DNA of 64,000 nt from CAXXOK01 sp963663285 (GCA_963663285.2 CAXXNI010000004.1:186001-250000); one strand, 5' to 3'; shown: positions 1 through 9,554, counted from the stretch's first letter. Notes: generated from the sequence alone by a model not told the origin. Program-made: numbers and translations.

Positions 1-133
1 TATTCTGCTTTTACCCTCCATTATGGGTCCATTTGCGTTTTTCCTGCGCCTTCGCTAAGAAGCTGTGCGAGCCTTACAAGCTACCTTCTCTGTTCGTTTC
101 GAAGTTGCTGTTCGCTGCATCGCGCTTCCTGCC

Positions 134-964
134 TTACTCCACCGTATCCACATCCAGCCCCAGCTTAATGGCTACTTCATCCGCGCGGGCCTGCGCATCG
201 CGGTAACCGCTCAGGCTGCTGAACAGGTCGTACGCCTGTTGCAGGTCGCCGCTGTTTTCATAGGTTTCGGCCTGCGCATACAGCTGGTCGCGATAATAGT
301 TTTTGCAATCACGCGCTTGCGCCTGCGAATCGAAATAATCGCCCAAAAGGGCAAACCAGTTCAGCGCCTCTTCATAGGAGCCGGCGGTTTTCAATTCTTT
401 GGCGTGGTCGTACACCTGCGTTTGCAGGTTGCTGAGCAGACTATCGGCGTCGCGGTAGCCCGATGCGTCCGCATAGGCGAACAGGGCGGTTTCGTAATCC
501 TGCGTTTCCTCGGCGCTGTGGCCGCGGCAATAGGCGGCGCGCAGGGCGGAATCCTCAAAATCGCCGAGGGTGGCAAAGGCTTCGGCGGCCTCGGCAAAGG
601 TGCCCGCGTCCTCCAGTACGCTCGCGTGGCAGTAGGTATAGCGCTGCGCGCCGTACATAAAATCCTTCGATTGTTCAAAGTAAGTCTCGGCCGCGGCGTA
701 ATCCCCCTGCTCGTAATAGGTGAGCCCGTGGGAATAGGCGGCGTAGGTGAGCGCCTGTTGGTAATCCCCCAACTTATCAAAAGCAATGGCGGCCTCGGCG
801 TATTCCCCCGCCGCAAAAGATGCGATGGCGCGGTTATACGCGCCGGATTTGTCCCCCGTACAGCCGGTGAGGGCAAACAGCGTTACGCAAAGCAGCAGCG
901 CAAACAACCTGCGCGGGGCGCGGGGAAGCAAGCGGGTGCCATGGCTGCGGCGCGAAAAGTACAT
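134..964 (-). CDS. Tandem-repeat lipoprotein
   Basis: Predicted surface lipoprotein of about 276 residues. The N-terminus is basic, followed by a hydrophobic stretch ending in a lipobox (LTGC), so the protein should be acylated and anchored outside the cell. The rest consists of degenerate repeats of about 35 residues built on the theme 'F..LGDY.DA...A.YC', a TPR/Sel1-like helical pattern common in Clostridia. The start at 964 is chosen because AAAGGAG lies six bases upstream of this ATG; the longer frame has no such site. It starts two bases after the stop of the acetyltransferase gene, so the two are probably co-transcribed. Such repeat proteins usually mediate protein contacts; the specific role is unknown. 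Confidence 0.8.
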   Translation of the reverse strand: MYFSRRSHGTRLLPRAPRRLFALLLCVTLFALTGCTGDKSGAYNRAIASFAAGEYAEAAIAFDKLGDYQQALTYAAYSHGLTYYEQGDYAAAETYFEQSKDFMYGAQRYTYCHASVLEDAGTFAEAAEAFATLGDFEDSALRAAYCRGHSAEETQDYETALFAYADASGYRDADSLLSNLQTQVYDHAKELKTAGSYEEALNWFALLGDYFDSQAQARDCKNYYRDQLYAQAETYENSGDLQQAYDLFSSLSGYRDAQARADEVAIKLGLDVDTVE

Positions 965-965
965 A

Positions 966-1553
966 TTAGCCTCCTTTGGGTTTGCGGGCATCAAATTCGG
1001 CGCGCAAAATGGCGTACAGCTCTACATCCACAAAGCGGCCTTTGTTGTAAATACGCTGGCGCAGCAGCCCTTCGCGCTGCATACCTGCGTGGCGCATCAC
1101 CGCGCCGCTGGCAGGGTTGTCGGTTTCGTACTGCGCTTCAACGCGGTTCAGGTTTAGGGTGGTAAAGCAAAAACGAAGCATCGCCTCAAGCGCCTCGCTC
1201 ATCAGGCCGCGGTTCCAATAGGCGCGGCTTAAGCTGTAGCCGATTTCGGCGGAGCGGTTTTCTGGCTGCACCCACATCAGCCCGATGGTGCCGATGACCC
1301 TGCGTTCGGCTGTCAGCTCGATTACGTAGGTTGCGGGCGCGCCCATGCGGTATTGGCGGATGATGCCGCGCAAATAGCCGCGCGTCTGGTGCGGCGAAGT
1401 GTGCGCATCCCACAGCACGTGGCGGGCAACCTCGGGGTCGCGGCAATAGGTGTACATATCGTGCGCATCGCTCATGCGGGCTGCGCGCAGCGTAAGGTGC
1501 GGGGTGGTCAGAACCGGTAGGTGGGCGAAAATGTCAGCGGCAAACAGCATCAT
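966..1553 (-). CDS. GNAT N-acetyltransferase, RimJ/RimL-like
   Basis: A 195-residue acetyltransferase of the GNAT fold, which moves an acetyl group from acetyl-CoA to an amine, often a protein N-terminus. The family signature is visible: 'LTLRAARMSDA' at the start of the domain, 'VIGTIGLMWV' in the central strand, and the acetyl-CoA loop 'YWNRGLMSEAL' around residues 110-120. Length fits the family. AAGGAAG precedes the ATG at 1553 by seven bases. The gene is flanked on the same strand by a small membrane protein gene and the lipoprotein gene. The substrate cannot be told from sequence. Confidence 0.88.
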   Translation of the reverse strand: MMLFAADIFAHLPVLTTPHLTLRAARMSDAHDMYTYCRDPEVARHVLWDAHTSPHQTRGYLRGIIRQYRMGAPATYVIELTAERRVIGTIGLMWVQPENRSAEIGYSLSRAYWNRGLMSEALEAMLRFCFTTLNLNRVEAQYETDNPASGAVMRHAGMQREGLLRQRIYNKGRFVDVELYAILRAEFDARKPKGG

Positions 1554-1605
1554 TGGGCAGCTTCCTTACCTTTTGATTTGCGGGGACGGGGCAAACGTAC
1601 GCGGG

Positions 1606-1758
1606 TTACAGCAGCACGGCCTGCGGGTAGGGCGGCGCGCCGGTTAGCAGGCCCGCGACCAGTACCACTGCGCCGATGAGCAGCAGCAGCAGGAAAAAGA
1701 GCATCAGCCAGAGAAATGGATGGGGTCTCCAAACGAGTTTATTGGCTTTGGCGCACAT
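1606..1758 (-). CDS. 50-residue single-pass membrane protein
   Basis: A short frame of 50 codons starting at ATG 1758, with AGGAGG eight bases upstream and a stop at 1606-1608. The product has a short basic N-terminus (MCAKANKLVWRPHP), one long hydrophobic helix over residues 15-38, and a short Pro-rich tail (GAPPYPQAVLL). This is a typical small membrane protein. It lies between the Nudix and acetyltransferase genes and reads the same way. The competing 60-codon frame here (1550-1732) lacks a ribosome binding site and has no protein-like composition. Function unknown. Confidence 0.7.
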   Translation of the reverse strand: MCAKANKLVWRPHPFLWLMLFFLLLLLIGAVVLVAGLLTGAPPYPQAVLL

Positions 1759-1855
1759 AGCGGAATCCTCCTAACGCCGTATGGGTAATGTATTTTTGCC
1801 GTACACGGGATAGATTAGCGCCCGTGCGGCGTTTGGTTGTTGCGGGGACAGGTTT

Positions 1856-2443
1856 TTACAGGCTGGGGGCGTTCAGCTTTGTCCACGCCATCAAAAGGCC
1901 GAGGGCGGTTTTGGCGTCGCACAGTTCGCCGCTCATCACGCGGTCAATGGCTTCGCGAAGCGGCATCTGCACTACGTTTAAGAATTCGTCCTCATCCAGA
2001 TGGGCATCGTGCCGGGTTAGCCCGGTCGCCAGGTACAGGCTTACTTTTTCGGTGCAAAAGCCGGGGGTGGTTACCATGGGGCACAGCAGGGTAAACTGCC
2101 GGGCGTGCAAACCGGTTTCCTCCTCCAGTTCGCGGCGGGCGCAATCCAGCGGGTCTTCGCCTGTATGATCCAGCTTGCCGGCGGGTATTTCCAGTGTAAC
2201 CATATCCACCACTACGCGGTGCTGGCGCACCAGCGTGACCATGCCGTTTTCATCCACCGGTACGATGGCGGCCGCGCCTTTATGGTGTACAATCTCGCGC
2301 AGCGCCTGCCTGCCGTTGGGCAAACGGACCTGCATATGGCTTACATCGATCAATGCGCCTTCAAAAACGGTCCGGTCGCTCAGCGGGATTTCGCGGATGT
2401 CCGCATCGGACGGGGAGGGTGAAAAACCGGTTGTGTGTGGCAT
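1856..2443 (-). CDS. Nudix hydrolase, ADP-ribose pyrophosphatase-like
   Basis: A 195-residue Nudix protein that probably hydrolyses ADP-ribose or a related nucleoside diphosphate derivative. The Nudix box is clear at about residues 89-112: 'AGKLD', then 'GEDPLDCARRELEEETGL' with the REL.EE.G core that binds metal. The spacing between the first Gly and Glu is one residue longer than the textbook box. The upstream 'EIPAGKL' and 'VRQHR' are typical of the ADPRase (NudF) branch. AAGGAGG precedes the ATG by nine bases. It is the first gene of a minus-strand group. Confidence 0.9.
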   Translation of the reverse strand: MPHTTGFSPSPSDADIREIPLSDRTVFEGALIDVSHMQVRLPNGRQALREIVHHKGAAAIVPVDENGMVTLVRQHRVVVDMVTLEIPAGKLDHTGEDPLDCARRELEEETGLHARQFTLLCPMVTTPGFCTEKVSLYLATGLTRHDAHLDEDEFLNVVQMPLREAIDRVMSGELCDAKTALGLLMAWTKLNAPSL

Positions 2444-2588
2444 GGGAATCTGCCTCCTTCGGAAGTTAAATAGGGTATTCTACAAGCACATGCCGTAACC
2501 CTTGCGGTTCGCAAAACATTCGTAACAATTTCATCTTTACTTAATATTGCAAACGGCGGAAACCCGCCTAATGCCGCGATTTTACAGC

Positions 2589-2617
2589 TTGACAATACGT
2601 TACTAATTCGTTACAAT
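2589..2617 (+). promoter_or_regulatory. Sigma-A promoter of the large surface protein gene
   Basis: TTGACA at 2589-2594, a 17-base spacer and TACAAT at 2612-2617. This lies about 64 bases before the chosen start of the surface protein gene. The match is close to consensus. Confidence 0.75.
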
Positions 2618-2680
2618 GTATGCATCGTACTCTACTCTTTTGCATGTAAACAGTCCTTATTGGATGAGGAGGAACCGAAC

Positions 2681-5600
2681 ATGAAGTATCGCGTGGTATC
2701 TGCGTTACGCCGTTTGGCGGCAATGGTAACCATTTTATTATTGCTTGGCCCGCAGCTCGCGCTGCCCGCATTTGCGCTGACGCAGGATGAGATCAACGCG
2801 ATGCCGACAGTAACCCTGTATTACCAAACTACGGCGGATGGAGGGCAGCAGGCAATTGCCGCAACCCCGACCGAGGACAGTATGGGTAAAGCCTACTGGG
2901 CCATGCTGCCGGGTGAGGCGTTTAGCTACCCGATTACGCTAAGCGTAATGGCCAGCCCGGTAAACCCGGCCTATACGTTTACGCCTACGGACGGCTCCCC
3001 CCTTGCGGTGGATGTGGCTACGGTGGATTACTCCGGCATGTTTACCACGATTGTCGCCTACCAGGACGGCAATGCCATGGAGCAGTACAACCTGTACGTA
3101 TCCACGGTGGAGATGCCCATAACGGTAGAGCCTGTGAGTGTGCCGGTAACTTATGTGGATGCGGATAACCCATCCAACATACTCTATTCTACCACGTTTA
3201 CCGCTTATTATGACCAGGAAAATGTTGTTTATGCCGATACGGGCGCTGTTCCGTCGGGATATGTGCTTCAGGGCGACAACGCGGCCTATATTACGGTGGA
3301 TCAGTACGGCTCGGCGTCGCCTGCCAGTGTTACGTTCTACTTCAGCAAGCCGGTCGTGCAGGGATCGGTAACGATATATTATGAAGATACGGACGGTAAC
3401 GAGCTGGCTGGTGCGCAGACGGAAACGCTCGATCCGGGCACATACACCTACTATGCCGACGCGGGTATGGTGCCCAGCGGCTATACGCTTGTCAGTGCGT
3501 CCGAAGTGCAGGTAACGGTGGGCAGCGATGGTACCACCACGCCCGAAGTGGTGGTGTTCACCTACGCCAAGCCCGTTGTGCAGGGCACAGTGACCATTTA
3601 CTATATTGATACGAACGGCAATACGCTCGCCGGGCCGCAGACGGAAACGCTCGACCCCGGTACCTATACCTACTATGCCGATGCGGGCATGGTGCCTAGC
3701 GGCTACACGCTCACCAGTGCTTCCGAAGTGCAGGTGACTGTAAGCGAAGATGGTGTAACGACGCCCGACCCGGTGGTATTCACCTACGAGGCGCCGGTCG
3801 TGCAGGGCACGGTAGCGATCTATTATGTGGACACGAACGGCAATACATTAGCTGGGCCGCAAACGGAAACGCTTGACCCCGGTACGTATACCTACTATGC
3901 CGACGCAGGCATGGTACCCAGCGGCTACACGCTCACCAGTGCTTCCGAAGTACAGGTGACCGTAGGCGAAGATGGCACCACTACGCCGGACACGGTCGTG
4001 TTTACCTATCAGGCACCTGTATCGCAGGGTATGGTATCCATTTACTATGTGGATACCAATGGCAACACATTAGCCGGGCCGCAGACGGAAACGCTCGATC
4101 CCGGTACGTATACCTACTATGCCGACGCGGGCATGGTACCCAGCGGCTACACGCTCACCAGTGCGTCCGAAGTACAGGTGACCGTAGGCGAAGACGGCAC
4201 CACTACGCCGGACACGGTTATCTTTACCTATCAGGCACCTGTATCGCAGGGTATGGTATCCATTTACTATGTGGATACGAATGGCAATACATTAGCCGGG
4301 CCGCAGACGGAAACGCTTGACCCCGGCACGTATACTTACTACGCCGATGCTGGCATGGTGCCGGACGGCTACACGCTCACCAGCGCGTCTGAAGTACAGG
4401 TGACCGTAAGTGAAGACGGCACCACTACGCCGGATACGGTCGTGTTTACCTATCAGGCACCTGTATCGCAGGGCTTTGTATCCATCTACTATGTGGATAC
4501 CAATGGCAATACATTAGCCGGGCCGCAGACGGAAACGCTCGACCCCGGCACGTATACTTACTATGCCGATGCGGGCATGGTGCCGGACGGCTATACGCTC
4601 ACCAGTGCGTCCGAAGTGCAGGTGACCGTGGGCGAGGATGGCACGACCACGCCGGACACGGTTATCTTTACCTATCAAGCGCCCGCCTCGCAGGGCTTTG
4701 TATCCATCTACTATGTGGATACCAATGGCAACACATTAGCCGGGCCGCAGACGGAAACGCTCGAACCCGGCACCTACACCTACACGGCGGATGCGGGCAT
4801 GGTGCCGGACGGCTACATGCTCACCAGCGCGTCCGAAGTGCAGGTGACCGTAAGCGAGGATGGCACGACCACGCCGGACACCGTGGTGTTTACGTACCAA
4901 GCGCCCGCCTCGCAGGGCTTTGTATCCATCTACTATGTGGATACCAATGGCAACACATTAGCCGGGCCGCAGACGGAAACGCTCGAACCCGGTACCTACA
5001 CCTACACGGCGGATGCTGGCATGGTGCCGGACGGTTATACGCTTACCAGTGCGTCCGAAGTGCAGGTAACCGTGGGCGAGGATGGCACGACCACGCCGGA
5101 TACGGTACTGTTTACCTATCAGGCGCCGGAAGTGACCGCCACACCTTCGCCGGAAGTGACGGATACCGAAACACCGACCCCCGCGCCGGTGCAGACGGCT
5201 GTAAACCGTTACGCAACGGTGAACCAGGTGGCTAATTTCCGCACCGAAACCAGCACCGACAGCGCCAAGGCGTTTGCCAACGTACCCAGCGGTACGTATG
5301 TGTGGGTGTACAGCTTGCTGGACGTGACCGAGAGCGACAGCACGGTGCGCACATGGGCGTACATCCATTACAGCGATACGGATTGCTACGTGTGGGCCAG
5401 CCTGATTGATATTCTCTCCCAGGAAGACAGCGATACATACAACTACGCGCAGGAGACGGCTGTGCCGGGCACCGAAACGGAGCCTCCGGCCGAGACGGAT
5501 ACTCCCACCCCAGCGCCGACCGATACCCCCGCACCGGCGATGACCCCGGTTAACCGCTATGCGGTGGTGAATGTGGTCGCCAACTTCCGTACCGAAACCA

Positions 5601-8188
5601 GCACCGACAGCGCCAAGGCGTTTGCCAACGTCGCCTCCGGCACCTATGTGTGGGTATACGGCACGCTGGATGTAGCCGAGAGCGATGGCACGCTGCGCAC
5701 ATGGGCGTACATCCATTATAATGATACGGATTGCTACGTATGGGCCAGCCTGATCGATATTCTCTCCCAGGAGGACAGCGACGCGTACAACTACGCGCAG
5801 CCGACCCCTGTGCCGGGTACCGAAACCGAGGCACCCACCGCCACACCGGAAACAACGGCTACGCCTACGGTCGCACCGACGGATACGCCGACCGAAGCGC
5901 CGACCGATACCCCCACGCCGACCCCGACCCCCGCGCAGGTGACCGGCTACTACCTTACGCTGGATGAAGCTCCGGTTGCCGGGGAGGCAGGCAGCGAAAC
6001 GCTGGTAACCACCCTGCCGGCGGATACCGTGGTGTATGTGGAAGGGCAGGAATATGTGGACAGCGTAGCCTGGCACATGATGACGACGGACAATGGCAGA
6101 ACCGGCTACATTCAAAACGACTATCTGCGGCCCCTGACGGAAGCGGAGATAGAAGAATATTTATCTACACCTACGCCGACGGCGACCCCGACGGCGACCC
6201 CGACGGAAACACCGACGGCTACGCCGACTGCCACTACAACCGCCACACCAACCGAAACCCCGACGGCTACGCCTACGGAGACGCCGACCGCTACGCCGAC
6301 GGAAACCGTTACGGTTACCGTGACGCCGACGGAGACGGCTATGTACAGGGGTTATGCCGTTACCACCACGCAGACCGCGCTGCGTAACGGTGCGAGCTTG
6401 GATGATGCAACCATCCTGATTACGCTGCCGTCGGATACGCTTTTGTACCTGAACCAGCAGATTACCGTAAACTCGATTGTCTGGAGCGGCGCGCAGACGG
6501 TGCTGGGCACGTCTTACATCGGCGTTGTGCAGGACACCGCAGTGAAACACATTACCGAAGCAGAAGCACAGGTCTATATCGACGCGTACAACGAAGCGCA
6601 CGCGACCCCGACGCCCTCGCCGACGCCCACGCCGACGCCGGTGCCCGCGCAAAGCACAGGCTATTACATTACGCTTGGCGATGTACCCATGCGCAGCGTT
6701 GCCAACACCTACGCCGATATTAGAACCTGGGTTGCGGAAGATACCGTGCTGTACGTAGCCGGACAGGTGTATAACGAAGGCTATGGCTGGCACATTACCT
6801 CGTATAACGATTATGTCGGCTATGTGCGTACCGACCAGATGCGCAAGCTCAGCACGGCGGAAGAAGCCGCCTATATTGAAACGCTGGTCACCGTTTCGCC
6901 GACTCCCTCCATTACCCCGCAGCCGTACGACCCGTACGCGGATTCCAGTTATGGCTATGTATCGGCCAGCAGCGTGAACTTCCGCGCTTCGGCCACCACA
7001 TCGTCCACAAGGCTGGCGGTGCTCAGGCAGTATGCCTTTGCGCTGGTGCTCGGTTCCAGAGTGGTGGACGGCTATACATGGTACAACATCAACTACGGCG
7101 GTACGGTTGGCTGGGTGGATGCCCGCTTCTTTACCGTGCTCAACCTCACGGAGCTGACCACCTTCTTAAACAGCAGCGAATACCTGCAGGGTATTACCAA
7201 CAACAGCTCGTCTTCCACCACCACAAGCAGCGGCACCAGCGGCAGCGCGACGCAGGGTTCCGTATCTTCCGTGGAGGACTGGAATACGGAAGTATGGCAA
7301 AACCCCAGCAGCAGCCTGAGCGCCAGCTACGAGCCGTTTAACCCGTATACCACCGCAACCCCGACCCCAACGCCGGAAGCCGGCGCGGCAGGCGTGCTGG
7401 GCGATGGGGATGCGACCCCGACGCCGACCTTTGTAATCGGCACGATGATCCCCATCTCGTATGAGGATGAAACCAAGGAAACGGAATCGGGCAGCGGCTG
7501 GGCCGGTTTGGCCCTCGGCGGCGCGGCCCTGCTGGCCGCGGCAGGCGGCGTATACGCTTATGCCCTCAACCAGAATAAGAAACGCAGAACCGCTGCGCGC
7601 AACGCAGCCTATACCCGCCGCGCAACCCAGCAAGGCACGCAGACCGGCGGCACACCGCCGACCAGCCCCTACACGCGCCGTGCGGTAGCTGCACCGCCGG
7701 TATCGGGAGCTACCAAACGTGAGGATGAAAAGGGCGCGCCGCCCAGCAATCCCTATGCGGCAGGCGGCGAGCAGCGCCCAGCGCCTAACCGTATGAGCGG
7801 TAGCGCGGCTGTGCCCCCGGCGGCAAACCAGAACCCGTATGCACGGCCCGCCGGAGCCCCCAACCCCTACGCGCGGCCTGCCGGAGAGCAGCCGACAGCG
7901 CCGGTTACCCCGGTTACCGGCAGCACTGCGGGTGCCGTGCCGGGCAGCGCAAGCGTGCCTCAGACGCCCGAAATACCTGAGACTCCGGCGCAGCCGGCAC
8001 AGCCTGTGCAACCGGCACAGCCGGAACAACCGCCGCAATCGGCAGAAACCTACACACCTCCGTCTCCTGCTAACCCGTACGCGACGCCCAAGCGGCCCGC
8101 TACCGGCAGCACGGAGCAGATGAACCCCACGCCGCGGCGCACCAGCCGCACCAGCCGCTACCATAGCGACGATCAGGATAATACCTGA
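2681..8188 (+). CDS. Giant repeat-containing surface protein with SH3-like modules
   Basis: About 1835 residues, exported and probably wall-associated. The start at 2681 is preceded by GAGGAGG. A signal peptide (basic 'MKYRVVSALRR', then a hydrophobic core ending 'PAFA') comes first. One divergent and eight near-identical 74-residue repeats follow, resembling MucBP-like folds ('IYYVDTNGNTLAGPQTETL'). Two almost identical copies of an SH3-like module (VANFRTETSTDS...) and four more divergent SH3b-like units come next, joined by Thr/Pro linkers. Near the C-terminus is a hydrophobic helix (GLALGGAALLAAAGGVYAYAL, about 7499-7566) followed by NQNKKRR. Unusually, some 200 residues of Pro-rich sequence with recurrent 'NPYA' follow the helix. 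There is no LPXTG motif. By the positive-inside rule the tail would be cytoplasmic. A role in adhesion or wall binding is inference. Confidence 0.9.
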   Translation: MKYRVVSALRRLAAMVTILLLLGPQLALPAFALTQDEINAMPTVTLYYQTTADGGQQAIAATPTEDSMGKAYWAMLPGEAFSYPITLSVMASPVNPAYTFTPTDGSPLAVDVATVDYSGMFTTIVAYQDGNAMEQYNLYVSTVEMPITVEPVSVPVTYVDADNPSNILYSTTFTAYYDQENVVYADTGAVPSGYVLQGDNAAYITVDQYGSASPASVTFYFSKPVVQGSVTIYYEDTDGNELAGAQTETLDPGTYTYYADAGMVPSGYTLVSASEVQVTVGSDGTTTPEVVVFTYAKPVVQGTVTIYYIDTNGNTLAGPQTETLDPGTYTYYADAGMVPSGYTLTSASEVQVTVSEDGVTTPDPVVFTYEAPVVQGTVAIYYVDTNGNTLAGPQTETLDPGTYTYYADAGMVPSGYTLTSASEVQVTVGEDGTTTPDTVVFTYQAPVSQGMVSIYYVDTNGNTLAGPQTETLDPGTYTYYADAGMVPSGYTLTSASEVQVTVGEDGTTTPDTVIFTYQAPVSQGMVSIYYVDTNGNTLAGPQTETLDPGTYTYYADAGMVPDGYTLTSASEVQVTVSEDGTTTPDTVVFTYQAPVSQGFVSIYYVDTNGNTLAGPQTETLDPGTYTYYADAGMVPDGYTLTSASEVQVTVGEDGTTTPDTVIFTYQAPASQGFVSIYYVDTNGNTLAGPQTETLEPGTYTYTADAGMVPDGYMLTSASEVQVTVSEDGTTTPDTVVFTYQAPASQGFVSIYYVDTNGNTLAGPQTETLEPGTYTYTADAGMVPDGYTLTSASEVQVTVGEDGTTTPDTVLFTYQAPEVTATPSPEVTDTETPTPAPVQTAVNRYATVNQVANFRTETSTDSAKAFANVPSGTYVWVYSLLDVTESDSTVRTWAYIHYSDTDCYVWASLIDILSQEDSDTYNYAQETAVPGTETEPPAETDTPTPAPTDTPAPAMTPVNRYAVVNVVANFRTETSTDSAKAFANVASGTYVWVYGTLDVAESDGTLRTWAYIHYNDTDCYVWASLIDILSQEDSDAYNYAQPTPVPGTETEAPTATPETTATPTVAPTDTPTEAPTDTPTPTPTPAQVTGYYLTLDEAPVAGEAGSETLVTTLPADTVVYVEGQEYVDSVAWHMMTTDNGRTGYIQNDYLRPLTEAEIEEYLSTPTPTATPTATPTETPTATPTATTTATPTETPTATPTETPTATPTETVTVTVTPTETAMYRGYAVTTTQTALRNGASLDDATILITLPSDTLLYLNQQITVNSIVWSGAQTVLGTSYIGVVQDTAVKHITEAEAQVYIDAYNEAHATPTPSPTPTPTPVPAQSTGYYITLGDVPMRSVANTYADIRTWVAEDTVLYVAGQVYNEGYGWHITSYNDYVGYVRTDQMRKLSTAEEAAYIETLVTVSPTPSITPQPYDPYADSSYGYVSASSVNFRASATTSSTRLAVLRQYAFALVLGSRVVDGYTWYNINYGGTVGWVDARFFTVLNLTELTTFLNSSEYLQGITNNSSSSTTTSSGTSGSATQGSVSSVEDWNTEVWQNPSSSLSASYEPFNPYTTATPTPTPEAGAAGVLGDGDATPTPTFVIGTMIPISYEDETKETESGSGWAGLALGGAALLAAAGGVYAYALNQNKKRRTAARNAAYTRRATQQGTQTGGTPPTSPYTRRAVAAPPVSGATKREDEKGAPPSNPYAAGGEQRPAPNRMSGSAAVPPAANQNPYARPAGAPNPYARPAGEQPTAPVTPVTGSTAGAVPGSASVPQTPEIPETPAQPAQPVQPAQPEQPPQSAETYTPPSPANPYATPKRPATGSTEQMNPTPRRTSRTSRYHSDDQDNT
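3365..5128 (+). repeat. Eight in-frame 222-bp tandem repeats
   Basis: Eight copies with an exact period of 222 bases (74 codons) begin at 3365, 3587 and so on to 4919. The copies are nearly identical. They differ in blocks such as VPSGY versus VPDGY, DPGTYTYY versus EPGTYTYT, and SEDG versus GEDG. These shared variants suggest recent duplication and gene conversion inside the array. Confidence 0.93.
5204..5800 (+). repeat. Two tandem copies of an SH3-like module
   Basis: Two 83-residue segments starting at 5204 and 5552 (348 bases apart) are almost identical, e.g. both carry 'VANFRTETSTDSAKAFANV' and 'DCYVWASLIDILSQEDSD'. A Thr/Pro/Glu linker separates them. They encode the first two SH3b-like domains of the surface protein. 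Confidence 0.85.
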
Positions 8189-8252
8189 TCCACAGCGGCA
8201 GGGAAGTCCGCATTAGCGGCAACCCGCTATGGAACCAACCGATAGACTAAAG

Positions 8253-8288
8253 CGCCCCCGTTTGCGGAAATGCAAGCGGGGGCGTTTT
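8253..8288 (+). terminator. Intrinsic terminator after the surface protein gene
   Basis: A 13-bp stem (CGCCCCCGTTTGC with one G-T wobble in its partner GCAAGCGGGGGCG) around a six-base loop, followed by TTTT. It lies 64 bases after the stop codon. Confidence 0.85.
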
Positions 8289-8899
8289 GCGTTGCGTTGC
8301 TTTGATAGTATGGAACGACGGCGGTTTGATCGTTTTAGCATGAAGCCTGCAAAGAAGCAAAGGGCGGCGCCTGTTTTTTCATGGGAAAAGTGCGTTTGCT
8401 AGTACCGGCTCCTTTGCTGTGAAGGCGTACATGCGCAGTAATAGCGTGAGGTTCTGTAACGTGGTAAGCAGGTTCGCCAAAAGGTGCAGTGCAGGGAGGA
8501 TGAGATGATGGGTGTATACCTCATGTTAGAAGGAATCCATGCGGCCGTTAATCCATCAAAGTAATGTACGAAAAGATCGGTAAATTGAAGTTTGCCTTGT
8601 AACAAAGGAATGAAAAGCAGTGCGCCCCGGTGTTGTGTGCTTGCAGCTATTTTAAAGCAACCAATAAAACCGCCGGAAACCCGGCGGCCGTTTTTTTCTT
8701 GTGTCGTTTTGAAAATCGGACTTATGGTCAGTATTCACTTACTGATAGTCATATTATACTAAAATCAGCATTTTGTCTCTTCCGCTTTTCAGGGAGGACA
8801 CGGGGAAAGAATATAAGCGATTGCTAGAGGCTGCCCGCGTTGCATGAATGCGGGTCTGCGATGCTGCCGGGTATTGATGTTTTTGGGGAGGGAATTACG
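8289..8899. other. Long gap with no convincing gene
   Basis: About 600 bases between two terminator-like structures and a small gene. The only coding-like element is a 19-codon frame at 8505-8564 (MMGVYLMLEGIHAAVNPSK) preceded by GGGAGGATGAG; it may be a translated peptide or chance. A longer plus-strand frame at 8630-8827 runs straight through a terminator hairpin and is not credible. Confidence 0.5.
8670..8698 (+). terminator. Intrinsic terminator-like hairpin
   Basis: CCGCCGG, loop AAAC, CCGGCGG, followed two bases later by an uninterrupted run of T. It is a strong Rho-independent terminator, although no clear gene ends just before it; it may end a short transcript covering the 19-codon frame. 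Confidence 0.7.
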
Positions 8900-9010
8900 A
8901 TGATGGAAAAAATATGGGATATGCTTTTAACAATTGAGGATGAAAACGATTTGGAGAGAATCTTCTGGTTTATCGAGCGGATGGTAGCCGGACAAAAAAA
9001 CAAAGGGTAA
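8900..9010 (+). CDS. 36-residue acidic/helical peptide, unknown
   Basis: A 36-codon frame starting with a double ATG, eight bases after GGGGAGG. The product (MMEKIWDMLLTIEDENDLER...) is amphipathic and predicted helical. It reads towards the Xre repressor gene, which is on the opposite strand. Tiny genes of this size and composition are common beside phage-type repressors in Clostridia, but no family is recognised. The ribosome binding site and codon composition support expression. Confidence 0.5.
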   Translation: MMEKIWDMLLTIEDENDLERIFWFIERMVAGQKNKG

Positions 9011-9153
9011 GCGGGCGCGGTCTACGCCGCGGCATACCCTGTTCCCCGTACCCGCGAGGGCCGCCGCAGCAGCACAGGCAGATGGCTTGCTTACACCTAT
9101 GTGGAGGAACGATGAAGAATAAAAAGGAATACCGGTGCGCCTGTGGAGATTTT

Positions 9154-9534
9154 CTACTGTTTTGTGCGTGCTTTCTGCTTCTCCGGGGTTTGCAGGCGAT
9201 CCACAAAGGCCGCCATCCGGTCCCACGCATCCGCGGGCAGATCCACCAGTTCGCGGAAGACCGATTTGCAAAACTCATTGTCGCCGTTCATGATTTTTTC
9301 CAGCTTATCCATCATAACGGCATCCTGCGGTACGTGCATCGGTTCGCGCCCGTTTTTAAGCCAATCGTAGTTAATGGCGTACTCGTGGCAGATTAGCCGC
9401 ACCACGGTTTCGGGCGGCTCAACGCGGCCGCTCTCCCAGGAGGCAACCACATCGCGCGTTACGCCGACGTGCGCGGCGAAAGCGGCTTGCGTCCAGTGCA
9501 TTTCTTGACGGAATGTACGGATTCTCTCTTTCAT
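9154..9534 (-). CDS. Xre-family transcriptional repressor
   Basis: A 126-residue protein with an N-terminal helix-turn-helix of the Xre/Cro type: 'MHWTQAAFAAHVGVTRDVVASWESGRVEP' around residues 12-40, followed by a dimerisation-type C-terminal region. The ATG at 9534 is preferred over the GTG at 9543 because AAAGGGG lies at the right distance only from the former. A divergent pair of promoters lies directly upstream, so it probably represses itself and the small genes reading rightwards. It looks like the repressor of a prophage or element remnant. Confidence 0.85.
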   Translation of the reverse strand: MKERIRTFRQEMHWTQAAFAAHVGVTRDVVASWESGRVEPPETVVRLICHEYAINYDWLKNGREPMHVPQDAVMMDKLEKIMNGDNEFCKSVFRELVDLPADAWDRMAAFVDRLQTPEKQKARTKQ

Positions 9535-9554
9535 TTCATTCACCCCTTTGTGCT

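Noticed and set aside
6170..6310. Short regular repeats that might suggest a CRISPR-like array
   Set aside because: They are ACGCCGAC-type codon repeats encoding a Thr/Pro linker in frame; spacing is not constant and there are no spacers.
7166..8164. A 332-codon minus-strand frame inside the surface protein gene
   Set aside because: Its Arg/Gly/Ala-rich composition mirrors the Pro-rich tail of the plus-strand gene; it is an antisense artefact.
8630..8827. A 65-codon plus-strand frame
   Set aside because: It passes through a strong intrinsic terminator and has no ribosome binding site.
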